DNA of 62,262 nucleotides from Bondarzewia mesenterica (lineage: Eukaryota; Basidiomycota; Agaricomycetes; Russulales; Bondarzewiaceae), in assembly GCA_004802705.1 (NCBI GenBank), contig SGPL01000119.1, forward strand, positions 6,626 through 68,887, written 5' to 3'. Every line of letters starts with the position of its first letter. Position 1 is the stretch's first letter. The notes under the pieces were generated by a model. The model was given only the letters and a program-made list of their open reading frames with translations. It was not told where the DNA came from and did not search any database. Below are positions 46,639 through 57,800 of this stretch, piece after piece. A program made the translations under genes and the position numbers.

Positions 46639-47737
46639 TCAAATGCACTTCATGCTGTAAGTTTCTACGGCCTTCGCCAGCTCACTCATGTGGGAAGGCC
46701 TGAGGCTGTCAAATCGATAGTCAGCAAAGTTTAATACGTCGCGAAAGCATGACGGACTTTCGAAATGTCTCTTGTGCAGTTCAGAACCAGCCTCGTCTAT
46801 AGCTGCTACCTCCTCTGTCGTCAGATCGGGCAGCGCGGCGGCATCGAGATATTCCTTCAACCTCGCCTCCTTGGAGGTGGTCCTGTAATACACCGTGTAA
46901 GCATTGCATACGTTTTCAAAGGTCGGAAATGCATACGTTACAAATACGATGCCCTTATATCTCTGCCAAAGCATCAGTACATGGCCTTCCTGCACAGTCT
47001 TCCCAGTGGTCTTCGACAATCGCTCGGCGATAGAGATCAAGACGGGGTCAACAGGCCCTCCCTTTGAGCGGAACACAGGCGACTGGCCACCATACGATTC
47101 AGTCACAATCCCATGCTTCTTGTGGAACTCAAGGAGGGGTATAGAAGCTTTGAACACATAGGGGTGATACTCGAGCTATACGATAGAGTGAGCAACGATT
47201 CGTGAGACAATGAGAAGAATCCGTGCGGCGTTCTAAATGACAAATTACCTGATTTACAGCGGGAACGATTGTCGCGCCGTCCAAAATCTCCTCGAGATCC
47301 TTGACTTCAAAGTTGGAGACACCGATACTCTTCGCGAGGCCCTCTTTCTTGACCTCCTCAAATTGCTTCCAAATACTCTTTAGCTGCCCAGGCTCTTTAA
47401 ACATGCTAGGAATGTGGATCAAGAACAGATCGACGTAGTCTAGCTTCAATGTCTTCAGCGACCCCTGGAGTGACTCGCGAACGGTGGTCCCCGCATCGAG
47501 CTTATAGAGCTTCGTAGTGACGAAGAGCTCCGATCGCGGCTTTCTGGACGCGATGATGCCCGCGCCGAGGGAATCCTCGTTATCATAGACCTGCGCACCG
47601 TCGAGGTGCGTGAAGCCAGCTTTGATCGCGGCTGCAACCATGTCCGTCGCATCCTTTCGATAGAGCGCTGTACCTGTACCAAAGCCAAGCCAGGGAATGG
47701 TGTTGCCGTCGTTGAGCTTTATGGGAGTGTTGGCCAT
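46639..47737 (-). CDS. Aldo/keto reductase
   Basis: Minus strand, ATG 47735-47737 to TGA 46639, three exons. The first intron separates A-V-N-Q from L-E-Y-H-P-Y. The second is 54 nt and in frame, near 46880-46935; removing it gives G-I-V-F-V-T-T-T-S-K. The (alpha/beta)8 barrel signs are clear: G-F-G-T-G-T at the start; catalytic Asp and Tyr in T-H-L-D-G-A-Q-V-Y-D-N-E; catalytic Lys in V-T-T-K-L-Y; catalytic His in L-F-L-I-H-I-P-S; and I-G-V-S-N-F. It uses NAD(P)H to reduce carbonyls in the cytosol; the substrate is unknown. The C-terminal tail after the barrel (from about H-F-E-S-P-S) is longer than usual and may contain a missed splice. Confidence 0.9.
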
Positions 47738-48445
47738 CGTAAGTATAGACGGTTCTGTTCACGAAGACGAGACGAGGGGACGGTGTGTGCGCGGCGAAGC
47801 GAGTCACAGAACGACTTCTCCGTGCAATCGTATTTATAAACTGCGTCTCAGATAACAGGGTGACAAAGAAAGGAGAGGAAATGACGCATCCTCGCACTGG
47901 CAGTACCTCCCAGCTGTGATCAGTGACTACTCGAGTCTAAGACCGTGTAGATTGCCTGGCGAAATATGGGGATACCCACCGGGAACACGATAAATCCGTC
48001 GGAACCATGTCAGATGCTGTTTTGATCGGCGTTAGAGCTCTGAGCCCAGCCTAAGCCAATTAAAAATCATATGTAATCATATGGTTCCGACGGATCCATG
48101 CAGCGCCAGGAATATTATGCTGAGAAATTAATTCATAAATACGAGAAAAGAATCACATCTACTAAGGCCTAGGACTCTTTCGAAAGAATTTACTGATGCT
48201 TACTAGACCATCTGCATCATTCCTACATACAGCACTCGCCTGAATGCCTTACTAAAAACCCTGGTCGACCGCCTCTCACGCATTCCGTTGTTACCTTCGA
48301 CTATGTGGGATAATGCATAGGTAAGATTACGCCCTGATTCAACTGCCGCTTTCTCACTCATCATCGACATCGCTGTGGAGGTCCCCGACGGACGACATCT
48401 TCCTCAAATACGCAGCATCTGGTCCCCGACGGCGCTGCGGATCAT
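47738..48445. other. Intergenic region with inverted repeat
   Basis: No supported gene. It holds the reductase promoter, a 15-bp perfect inverted repeat (47994-48095), and short copies of GGTCCCCGACGG at about 48379 and 48421. Confidence 0.45.
47994..48095. repeat. 102-bp element bounded by 15-bp perfect inverted repeats
   Basis: Left arm 47994-48008 (ATCCGTCGGAACCAT) and right arm 48081-48095 (ATGGTTCCGACGGAT) are exact reverse complements, with 72 bp of AT-rich sequence between. The size and ends fit a miniature inverted-repeat transposable element. I do not see a target-site duplication, so it could also be a regulatory or terminator hairpin. Confidence 0.6.
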
Positions 48446-49055
48446 CTGACCAAGATTAGCATCTACGAACGACTCGGGTCGCACCCACCATCTTGCCCTA
48501 CTTGGGGAGAAACTGGACAATCTTCGAGCACGATGCGAAACACCCGACGTATTCTTCGACCTCCGTCTCCGTTGGATCTCCCAATCAGTATCACTTTCTG
48601 CACTCGAAGGGAGTCGTGTGGGTCAACTGCACCCTCACCAATGTGCTTCCCACGGACGTTCTTGACGTCGTACATCCGACTTCGCTGAATCCATCCTCGA
48701 TTTCGGCTTTGCCACTGTCAGGCTCTCAGAGTTCTACGTGCTCCCATCTTTACTCGACGTGTACCCCTTCATGTATCATCCTGCTGGCTCGCCGCAGGCC
48801 TCATCGCTCAATCTGCATACACGACGACATAGAGTTTGATGACCTCCCCCGAGATTCAGGCAGGGTGATTTTGACATCTTGTTGACAAAGGCGTATCCGA
48901 GGCTTGCGGATGTGCTTCAGAGACGCTGGAGGGATGAGTACGCCGATACGCGCGATATGCTGCGTGACGTGCTCGCGGGCCGCGTTGCATACTTGAAGGA
49001 GTATGCGGAGAAGGTGCCTTTAGCTCTCCACTTGCGCCTGCTGCTTTCTGACTAA
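48446..49055 (+). pseudogene. Degenerate protein-kinase-like pseudogene
   Basis: Kinase-like fragments appear in order but in three different frames. First K-I-S-I-Y-E-R-L-G-S-H-P (48452). One base shift later comes I-L-P-Y-L-G (about 48492) and, in that frame, G-V-V-W-V-N-C-T-L-T-N-V-L, which looks like a catalytic loop (H-x-D-L-T-x-x-N) with the His and Asp lost. Then, in the third frame, S-D-F-A-E-S-I-L-D (48675), where the D-F-G-like motif would be. That frame meets two TGA codons at 48837-48842 and continues open to TAA 49053 with a 70-codon stretch (A-Y-P-R-L-A-D-V-L-Q-R-R-W). The N-lobe glycine loop and much of the C-lobe are missing. I infer a decayed kinase gene; the last part could belong to a separate remnant. 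Confidence 0.42.
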
Positions 49056-49475
49056 CTGGTTCGGATTCACCCGAGGAGTGAGCCAGAATGTACGGATATG
49101 GAGCGCCATCAAATAGCCTCCGGTCTCGATGGCAGGGGCGGCAAGATAGCCATGGACGTATACTGGCCTCAGTTATGATAGTCGCTGCGGACGCCGTGTC
49201 CATGCACATCGTCTTGAAGCTGTTTCTAAGCCAATGTCTCGTAAGTCGTGCTGTTCATGCAGAATTATAGCTGCAGTGTACTGACCTGATGAGTCTGATG
49301 TTCATATGTTCACTGCGACATAGGGGCTTGAAACGTCTATTTCGAAATATAGGACGTGCTGGGCTTGTTATTGATTACAAGAAAGTGACTGTATGCATCT
49401 GGTTACAACCGGAAAGAGATCAAAATACCCGGTTTAATTGGCCGTATAAATTTGGCCAGTCAGAGCCGTAGACAA
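49056..49475. other. Intergenic spacer
   Basis: 420 bp between the kinase-like remnant and the P450 gene. No gene seen. Confidence 0.4.
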
Positions 49476-51958
49476 TCAATCCCACTCTTTCAACCGCACA
49501 TCCGCCTCGGTCGCCTCTAGCTCAATAATCTTCACAGCATCCATATGTCTAGGATGCAGAGCGAACCGGAACGGCGCCGGCGCACACACGAGACCAAGGC
49601 TGACGGACGCAAGCGGGTCCGGAAGCGGCGCATCGGGTGCTTGTGTGATGTCGAATGCCCAGAGGATCCTGAGTGACGCGCGGTTGTTCACGCAGAGCGA
49701 GATGAGAATAGATTAAAAAAAAATACGAACCTTGTGACTAAGATATACAGCGACTGTGAGGCGACATGCATGCCAGGGCATTGACGCCGCCCGAACCCGA
49801 AGGGGAGGGTGAAGTCGACGAAGCGCGGATCTTGTGCTCCCGGTGATGGGGACAGGAAACGTTCTGGATGGAACAGGTTTGGCTCGGGGAACATCTCTGG
49901 GTCCTTCATCATCGAGCTATGTTTGTAATGAGATATCCGTAAAACTGCCCGCTGAAAAGGATTATAAGATGGTGCGAATACGCACTAGATGCTCCCCAAA
50001 ATGGTGGCGCCTTTCGGGATGTCGTACCCTTCATATATATCATCGCGCGTGACGGAATGGGGCACGGCAAGAGGGACGACGGGACGCCATCTTAAAATCC
50101 AGTGTAGATCGAAAATCTGTATCTGCGAGGTATTTAAAAGGCGGGGATGACCCGCGACACGTACCGTTCTACCTCCTTGATGAACGCCCCGATGTATGGG
50201 AGGGATTCTTGATCTTGAAAAGTAGGCAACCGGTCGCGCCCGACCACAGCATCGAGCTCAGCCTGAGCCTTCTTTGTAGCGGATGGATGGAGCAGCGCCG
50301 CAACTGGAATGGTCATGAATCCCAACACCCCCGGCAATATTTAGTAAAGATAAAGACCTACTCAAGAAGAATTCAACACTTGAAGATGTCTGAAAGTATC
50401 CTCAGCTAAAGACTTGACGAAACAGAAAGCCCAGGTGACGATCCACGCACGGTGTCAATTCCAGCGCCAAAGGGCGCAGCGACCGCATATGCTAGCTCCA
50501 CCATGCTGAGTCCCTCGCGTCCGCTGGTGAGACTGCGGGATGACATGCACTCTTTGTTAGTTCCTGCATCCATGCGTTTCTGCACGGACTCGAGTAAAGA
50601 AAGATACAGCGCTGTGTCGTTCTTGCGGATGCGTTCGGCAGAGTAACGGAACCATTGGAGAGGGCGCTAGTATCGGGGGGAAAAGTCAGCGGATGGAATA
50701 ATCGGGTCAGAATGAGGCGGACTTACGGGCAACCAGAGGAGGAAGGGCCACTTGGAGCAATCAAGTGAGGATATAATGCGCTGAAAGTGATGTATAGTAC
50801 ACGTCACTTACGGATTCAACTATGTATTTTCCAGTCACGCTAGAAGTACGAGTTCGCAGCTTAAATGTAGAATTTTGTTTCAGACGAGGGTTATAACTCA
50901 CGCTGCTCTGGTTATTTCCAACAAAAGTGTTGATCAACGACCTATACAACTTGAGAAATAGACGCTTACTTTGAAAATTCTGACATCAAACCATAAGGCA
51001 CAATTATCGAACACATCACATTTGGAAGATAATACTCACCCATGACGCTCTTGTAATTGTTTTTGACAACTTCACTGTCCAGGTTGGCAACGCGTTGGCC
51101 ATAGCTGATGGAAAGCATGATGGAAGTCGCGAAACTTCGAACCGATGTGAATTAGCGTGCGCCGTGAAGTCGCTGGATTGGCCATCAGACTGCGAGACTA
51201 AATAGTCTCACCGTTGGATTATCTCGCCGTAGTTGTCTGCATTCTGCAACAAATCCCGCAGGAAGAGCGCCGATTCCAGCGTCTGGTGCTCGCGGTACGC
51301 CAAGGACGCGCGCCCACTCATTCCCGTATGCTGAATCTGGACATATCGAAAAAATGTCAAAGATTGATAGAGAAATAAAGTGCAAGCGGAGAGATGTGCC
51401 TTGCGCCATTTGCGCCAATGATCGCTGTATGGCATACTCAGACCGCGCATACCTCCTGACATGATCTCGTGTCTGCAAGTGTTGGGGCCAATTCATAAGC
51501 AACGTGTAAAACCGACCACGCAATGCGGACGCGTACGCCATAATGAGTCGCGGACGACTTGAATAAATGTCACCTCGCTTTTCGAGGAGGTCCCATGCAG
51601 CCTCGGCCATGCTGATGACTGTGACGAAGATGATCACCACCCCACACAGAGATATTGGGGCTCAGTATGCATACCTAGAACTGGGGTTCTTCCCATATGG
51701 AATGAGAAGATATATCCTGCCGTGGCAAAAGTAAGAAAATAAGGACGGAAATGCCGATTTGAACACACCATAAGCTTTTGACCACCTGTCGAACACGGCC
51801 CAAGTCCCCGTTTTCCCCACCGCAGCCGTCGTGAGCTCCCCACGAACATTCTCATCGGCATCTGGACCAGGTGGAAGGCGTTTATGCGTTCTGACTGAGA
51901 AGAAAGCATAGTACGCTAGAGCCGCAAGCAACGACAGGCTCGCTATGGCAGTCAGCAT
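49476..51958 (-). CDS. Cytochrome P450 monooxygenase
   Basis: About a dozen exons on the minus strand, ATG 51956-51958 to TGA 49476. An N-terminal membrane helix ([19 protein letters not shown]) precedes the proline hinge R-L-P-P-G-P. Then [14 protein letters not shown], the helix-C W-R-K-W-R-K, and helix I with A-G-I-D-T at an exon end. Next come the E-V-E-R (E-x-x-R) of helix [18 protein letters not shown], and the haem loop [10 protein letters not shown] with the thiolate Cys. The pattern is like the CYP64/CYP5150-type P450s abundant in mushrooms; exact family not assignable here. It sits in the endoplasmic reticulum and needs a reductase partner. No break is evident, though several exon edges are not fixed. 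Confidence 0.88.
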
Positions 51959-52651
51959 TGTGTGGTGGATAAGTGGAGACAAGATTAATTGCGCCTAAAT
52001 CGCGCCCTCGGCTCTACTTTATATGCAACTACATTTGTTGTAAATTCGGCTTGCATCATGACTGACCAATCTGAGGCGTGCCCAACCCCATGCCGTGGGT
52101 CTCAAGACATGGGTGCTTGTGCATCTCTAAAGCCTAAGCGACTTCCGCAGGACTACCAAAGCACTAAGACAAGTGAGTCGGCGGTTGGTTTGTAACTCGG
52201 CTCTTCAAGAGGTCCCGGTCAGCAGGGGTCAGATCTAAATGAGATAGTATTTGATTCAATTCTGGCCGCGGGAAGTGTGGTGGAGTCGCGTGTAGATTAA
52301 AAAAACAAAAACACGACTTCACTTTAGCCCGTGAGCCAGATATTTCTGGTGGGGGGTGCGAAATCATCTTTAACTCGTGTTTAGGCCATAGTTTGCAGCA
52401 GCAGACTCGGAGTAACTCAAAAGGTCGTTCTGCTCACGTGAACAATTTCACGTGATTTTTGGCATTACCTTGATTTGCAGTCTTCGTCCTGTGAAGGTAG
52501 GAACTGAAGGAGTGTTCACTAACACCAGAACTTGAACTATCATCTTCGTGAGTTCACCTGTACTGTTGCACGATATATATTGCTTGTGAAATATTCGTGT
52601 CCAACCCATTTACGAGCTCGTTTTCTTCACTGGCAGGATTCCATTTATGCC
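51959..52651. promoter_or_regulatory. Divergent intergenic region between P450 and GWT1
   Basis: 693 bp with no supported gene. The open frame of GWT1 extends upstream to 52532 but the first good ATG is 52652. Two CACGTGA-type sequences lie at about 52434-52455, possible bHLH sites. Confidence 0.35.
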
Positions 52652-54655
52652 ATGACCAGCAATGCCGACTACAAAGCCTCCAAGGAAGCCTTCGTATCAG
52701 GGATGACAGGCTCTACTGTCATGCACATCAACTTGGTGTCTGCCGTAGCTTTGGTCAGTTGCTTTCATGCAGTTACCGGAAGTGTGTTCTTGACCTGAGA
52801 TTTTGACAGTCCTCGATCGCCCTTCACTCATGCATCCGCTCTCGTATCTTCCCCATGCGCTCCTCTTACTTCGTCTACGAGTTCATCCTTCTGGTCGTGC
52901 CGCTTCTGCTTTCTGTCACTCTCTTTGCCAACGCTCCTGGCATTCTCTCTCTCCTCTTGCTTTCCCCCACTGTCGCCCTGCTCTTCTTCCCGCCACGAGA
53001 ATCTGGTACACCCCTACCATCAAATGCCGACAGTTCACCTCGCAACTCGCCTCTGCTCCACACTGCTTCATTGAGCAGCGGTGACACGTTTGCACTTCCG
53101 CCGCTGCCTTCGTTGAGCACGTACCGCGCACACATGATGCTCATCACAATACTGTGCATCCTTGCTGTAGACTTTCCTGTCTTTCCCCGTGCTTTGGCAA
53201 AGTGCGAGACCTATGGGGTATCTCTCGTATGCCGTCAGATTCTTTCCTTATGGGCCTCCTCACTCACGTAAATTAATTTCAGATGGACTTGGGAGTAGGC
53301 TCGTTCGTGTTCTCCCAAGGCGTTGTCTCCGCCTTTCCACTGCTGAAAGACCCATTATACCTCACATCCCCATTGATACCCAAAGCAACGCGGACACTTA
53401 GAAAAATGCTCCCCGTTATTCTTCTCGGGCTTGTGCGAGTTCTGCTCGTTAAAGGCACCGAGTATCCCGTAGCGTATCTTTGATCATCATGTTCCTTGTA
53501 TGGCGGTGCTAACTATATCCCAGGAGCATGTCACTGAATATGGCGTGCATTGGAATTTCTTCCTGACATTGGCTGTGATACCCGTGCTTGAAGTTTTCCT
53601 TCATCCACTGATCGCATATTCATCGGTGTCGATGATCGGGGTGCTCGTAGCACTGGGTAAGTTAGGCCTTGTCTCGATACTGAATATCTTTACCAATAAC
53701 ACACAGCCCAACAGTTGTTACTTTCGTTGGGCTTGGGCTCATATGTTCTATACTCCCCTCGGACCAATTTGATAAGTGCCAATAAAGAGGGTATCGTCTC
53801 CCTCACCGGTTTGTCGCCCGCCTCCTCAGTGTCGTTCGCTCTATTTATTTTTTGATATAGGCTATCTCGCAATTCATCTCCTGGGTCTTTCAACAGGAAC
53901 TATTTTGCTCCCGCCTTCTCCATCATACTTCCGCCACCGACAGCGGGCCTTGTCTCATACGAAGCGGAGAGTCAGTAACGCTGGAGCAGCCAATGGAGAA
54001 CCCCCAGTCAAAACCCAAATGCCGGTTCTTCGTGAGAACGACAAGACTGCGACAGAGTTGATCTCGTATGCCGTCATCTGGTGGGCCCTCCTCGGTGCAT
54101 GTACACTCCTCAAGATCGGCGGCGGCGTGTCGCGTAGGATGGTAGGCGACATATCCAGTTCGAGAATTCTCCAGTCTACTCACACACGGACGGCGTTTTG
54201 TTTCAGGTCAACTTGCCTTATATCGCCTGGGTTGCGGCTTATAACACCTCCTTCCTCCTCGGATACCTCCTGCTTGACCTCTACTTCTTTCCCTCGCCAT
54301 TGTCACGCTCTGTCTACTCGCCCACGTCAAAGTTGAAAGTACACAACACGAGTCGTTTTGTCCGCTCTCCAGCAAGATTGGCAGCCGCAAACGGCACCAC
54401 CCTTACTCGAGGCAGTCAACCGCAACGGCCTGGCCGTATTTTTGATGGCGAGCATCTCGAGTTTCATATAGTTTTGTTAGAGAGGCGCTTATCGTCTGTG
54501 ATCCACAGGCCAACGTCGCTACGGGTGTGATCAATATATCAATGCCTACGATGTATGCGTCGAATGCGACAGCGATGGTAGTCCTCACTGTTTATACAGC
54601 GGGCTTATCGTGGGTAGCGTGGGCGACGAAAAATCGCCGACTCTTAAAGTTATAA
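52652..54655 (+). CDS. GWT1: GPI-anchor biosynthesis inositol acyltransferase GWT1 (PIG-W)
   Basis: Start ATG 52652 ([16 protein letters not shown]), the family's N-terminus with the Y-K-x-x-K-E-x-F-V-x-G-x-x-G-S pattern. Splicing gives about 500 residues with many membrane helices. Blocks: [64 protein letters not shown] and A-N-V-A-T-G-V-I-N. It ends N-R-R-L-L-K-L with TAA 54653. It acylates the inositol of GlcN-PI in the endoplasmic reticulum, an early step of GPI-anchor synthesis, and is the known target of manogepix-class antifungals. The last intron (54448-54508) begins with GC instead of GT. The one before is either 34 nt (54339-54372) or 61 nt (54312-54372); both keep the frame. Confidence 0.93.
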
Positions 54656-54896
54656 TGGCCTAGCGTGATACATCCGATTTTGGGTAGTGTGCGTGAGGAT
54701 GCTCTTGTTTTTCTATAGGATGGTATGAGCATGAGTCTACGTGGATTAATCGTGCATATAGTAGCAGCGCATAGTGAAAATTCTACACCCCCTACATGAG
54801 CTGGGGTAGATTAGGCTAAATTGTAAGGTAATTTCTAAAGCTGGTGCACAACATGGGCAAAAGTGGCTGAAGGCCGAGATTATTGGTGTGGCAAGA

Positions 54897-57800
54897 TTAA
54901 ATCTCTAACAGGTTCAAAATGTCGCGAAGGACCTTGGGATCTAGCGGTCGTCCTTTCCGCTTCTGCATCGCCTGCTCGACTGCAATCACATCAAGCGGCC
55001 TTAGATTCCCTTCCAAAGAAAATGTAGCAGACTCAAGCCGAGTGACCAACAAGTCGAGTATCGAGAGCAGGTGTGCTTTGGAGGGTTGGTCCAGGGGTGA
55101 AGGCTGAACAAGAACGGGGTCGCCGAAGACGAATAGAGTCGAGTCTAGGAATTCGTCCGAGTGGCTGATGTCGCTTTTAGCTGGGGCGAGTGGCTTGAAG
55201 ATACGGTGCGTGCTCAGGGCCTCCAAACGAAGGCAAATCAAGGACAGCTGGCGCAGCTGGTGTTGAACTGGACGCAGTGGGTATTCCACGGAGATGGATG
55301 GTTTGAGCTGCGGCTCCGCCTTGAGATGATGCCGTCCCAGCAGTTGATAAGGATACACCAGAGACAGTATTTCTGGCACCTCGAGGCCCTTCAACTTGAC
55401 TTCGCCGACTTCGACGACGGAGATGTTCAGATGTCGGATGGCGTCTACGATGTGTCGCGGTTGGTCCATCGAGTACTCCGTCTCAGGTCCATCCTCGAAC
55501 ACCCGCGCACGGATTTCGCCTACGACGTCTGCGCTTAGCATGATCTGACCCCCGTCCGCGCATCCGCTCACGCGCGCCGCACGGTTGACCATCGGACCAA
55601 AGTAGTCCATGCGCTTCGTGATCGCGTCCGGCTCGCAAACGGGAACGCCGCAATGAATGCCCATGCGAAGGGACAACCCACGAGCTATCAAACGTCCCTC
55701 TCCATCGCGGACCTCCCGCCCATCTTCGCAATTCAAGATGTCCTCTGGCCATGCCTCGTGCAAAAGTCGGATCTGCACATTCAAGCACCACAACACCGCA
55801 GCCGAGCTGGTCTGAAAGGCGACCATGAACGCGTCGCCCTCTGTCTTGACCTCGTATCCTCCGCAGAGACGCAGTTCGCGACGCAACAGATCATTATGTA
55901 TGCGCATTGCCACAGCCATCTGCGCGTTGGTCTCCCACAGGCCTGTCGAATTTCTGATATCTGTGAATACCAAAGCCAGGTGACCGACAGGGGGCGGAAC
56001 TTCATCCTTCTGATGCACGATCTTTCGAACATCGAGGTCATCCTTCCGTTTGCGACGCATCGAAGCGTAGACCTCGGTGTTGACGAGGGACCCGTCGGTA
56101 GGCTGCCGTGAGCGAGACTGAAACAGTGTCGACAGCGACACGACCATGATCATCGTGCTTCCCTCTGCCCCGTAGCTGATGGCAAAGTCGCGCAGCTTCT
56201 GTGCAGCGATCATGGGGTCTTCCCACTCCGACCGAGCGATGTCGACGGCGGTCTGGTACGAGACATAGTCCCACAGCCCACTGTTTCCCATGATGACGAA
56301 CTCGTCTTCCTCAGAGAGCTCATGGGCATGGACGTCAGGCCGGGAGTTGATCACCGGCATCAAATGGAAATATCCAAACGCGCGCGAGACATCGACATCG
56401 TCGTTGACAAACCCCCCCGAAGTGACCCAACCCTCCGCTGAACGAATCCGGGTGGCTTCAGCACGGTCAAACGGGTCGTGTTTTGTAGACAATAACTTTG
56501 CAGATCCTCGGCGGGACAGGACTGCCAAAGAATTTCCTGCGTTGGCGACGTACAGCGTCCTGCGGCGGATGTACATGACAAGTCCAGATGCACCGACCTT
56601 CCACGCGTGAGGGACATCTGGCAGTACAGCCGAATCGGTCTGCAGACGCAAAATATGGTCATGAGCAAGCACATTGATCTTAAGAAACGTCCGACGGAGC
56701 GCGTCCGGAACGTCTCCGTGGCTCTCGAACTCGACCACCGTCGCAGCAAGCTGCGAGGAAAACACGGTCAAGAAGTTGTCATAAAGATACTTGGACAAAA
56801 CGTTAATCTTATTCCCGTCGCAGCTGTTCCCGAACATGGCGAAGATCGCTTCGTCCTTCCGGTCACGAAACGCAGGCTTCACGAGGTCGAACATACACAG
56901 ATGGCATTGGTCTCCAAGGTTATCCGCGATGCCGTAGGCCATGCGGTTGACCTCCGACACGGACGTCCTCACACGCCGATCTTCGTTGTCATCTGGGATG
57001 TTTGACGCGAATGTCGTGGTAACGTCCATGAGGCCCAGGACTCGCAAGTGAACGAGCGTGGAGAAGTCTGCCAAGTTCAGAAGGTTGCACGGCTTGTCCG
57101 TCTGTTCCTTCAGCGTACTGTCAGGTTTGATTTCCAGCCGCTTGTTCCCCGAAAAATTGAGATAACGGAGGTTCTTGTTGAAGTTCCTGCACAACGGGGA
57201 GAGGAGAGGAAATTGACAGAAATGAACGATGTTCCGTGGGCGGGCACTCACCAGTTCCAGTCAAATTCCCAATTGTTGATATTGTATTTCAACGCGTTGC
57301 TCCCGACGTCCAACGCCGTCAAGCTTGGGACCTTCGTCAGCTCGTGTGGTATCGTCTGCAGCCTGTTCCCATTCAGGAACAAGACCCTCAAGTGGGTCAG
57401 GCGCTGCAAATGTTCTGTTGGTATACTCGAGAGATGGTTACCACTGAGGTATAGCTCCTCGAGCCAAGTCAAGTCCTTGAAAAATGACGCAGGCATGTCC
57501 TCGAAGTCATTGAAGGACAAGTTCAAGATTCTCAGGCATCGGAATAGGGTCAGAAGGACAAGGACTTCGTCCGTCAGCCGATTCTCGCCTAAATAGAGCC
57601 TTTGAAGGGACTGCGCGAGTGGAGGAAGTGGTGGCGCTGTCTGACCGTTCAAAGTCGTTGCGCTGGCAGAGGAAACCGTTCGCTGAGATACAGTGGCCAA
57701 GGTATCACAAGGAAAGATAGGCAAAAGGGACTTGTCGCCCGAGTTGCCTGCTGCCGACGGGGGATGCCAAGTCCGTATCAAGTTCGACGCCATGTTGATA

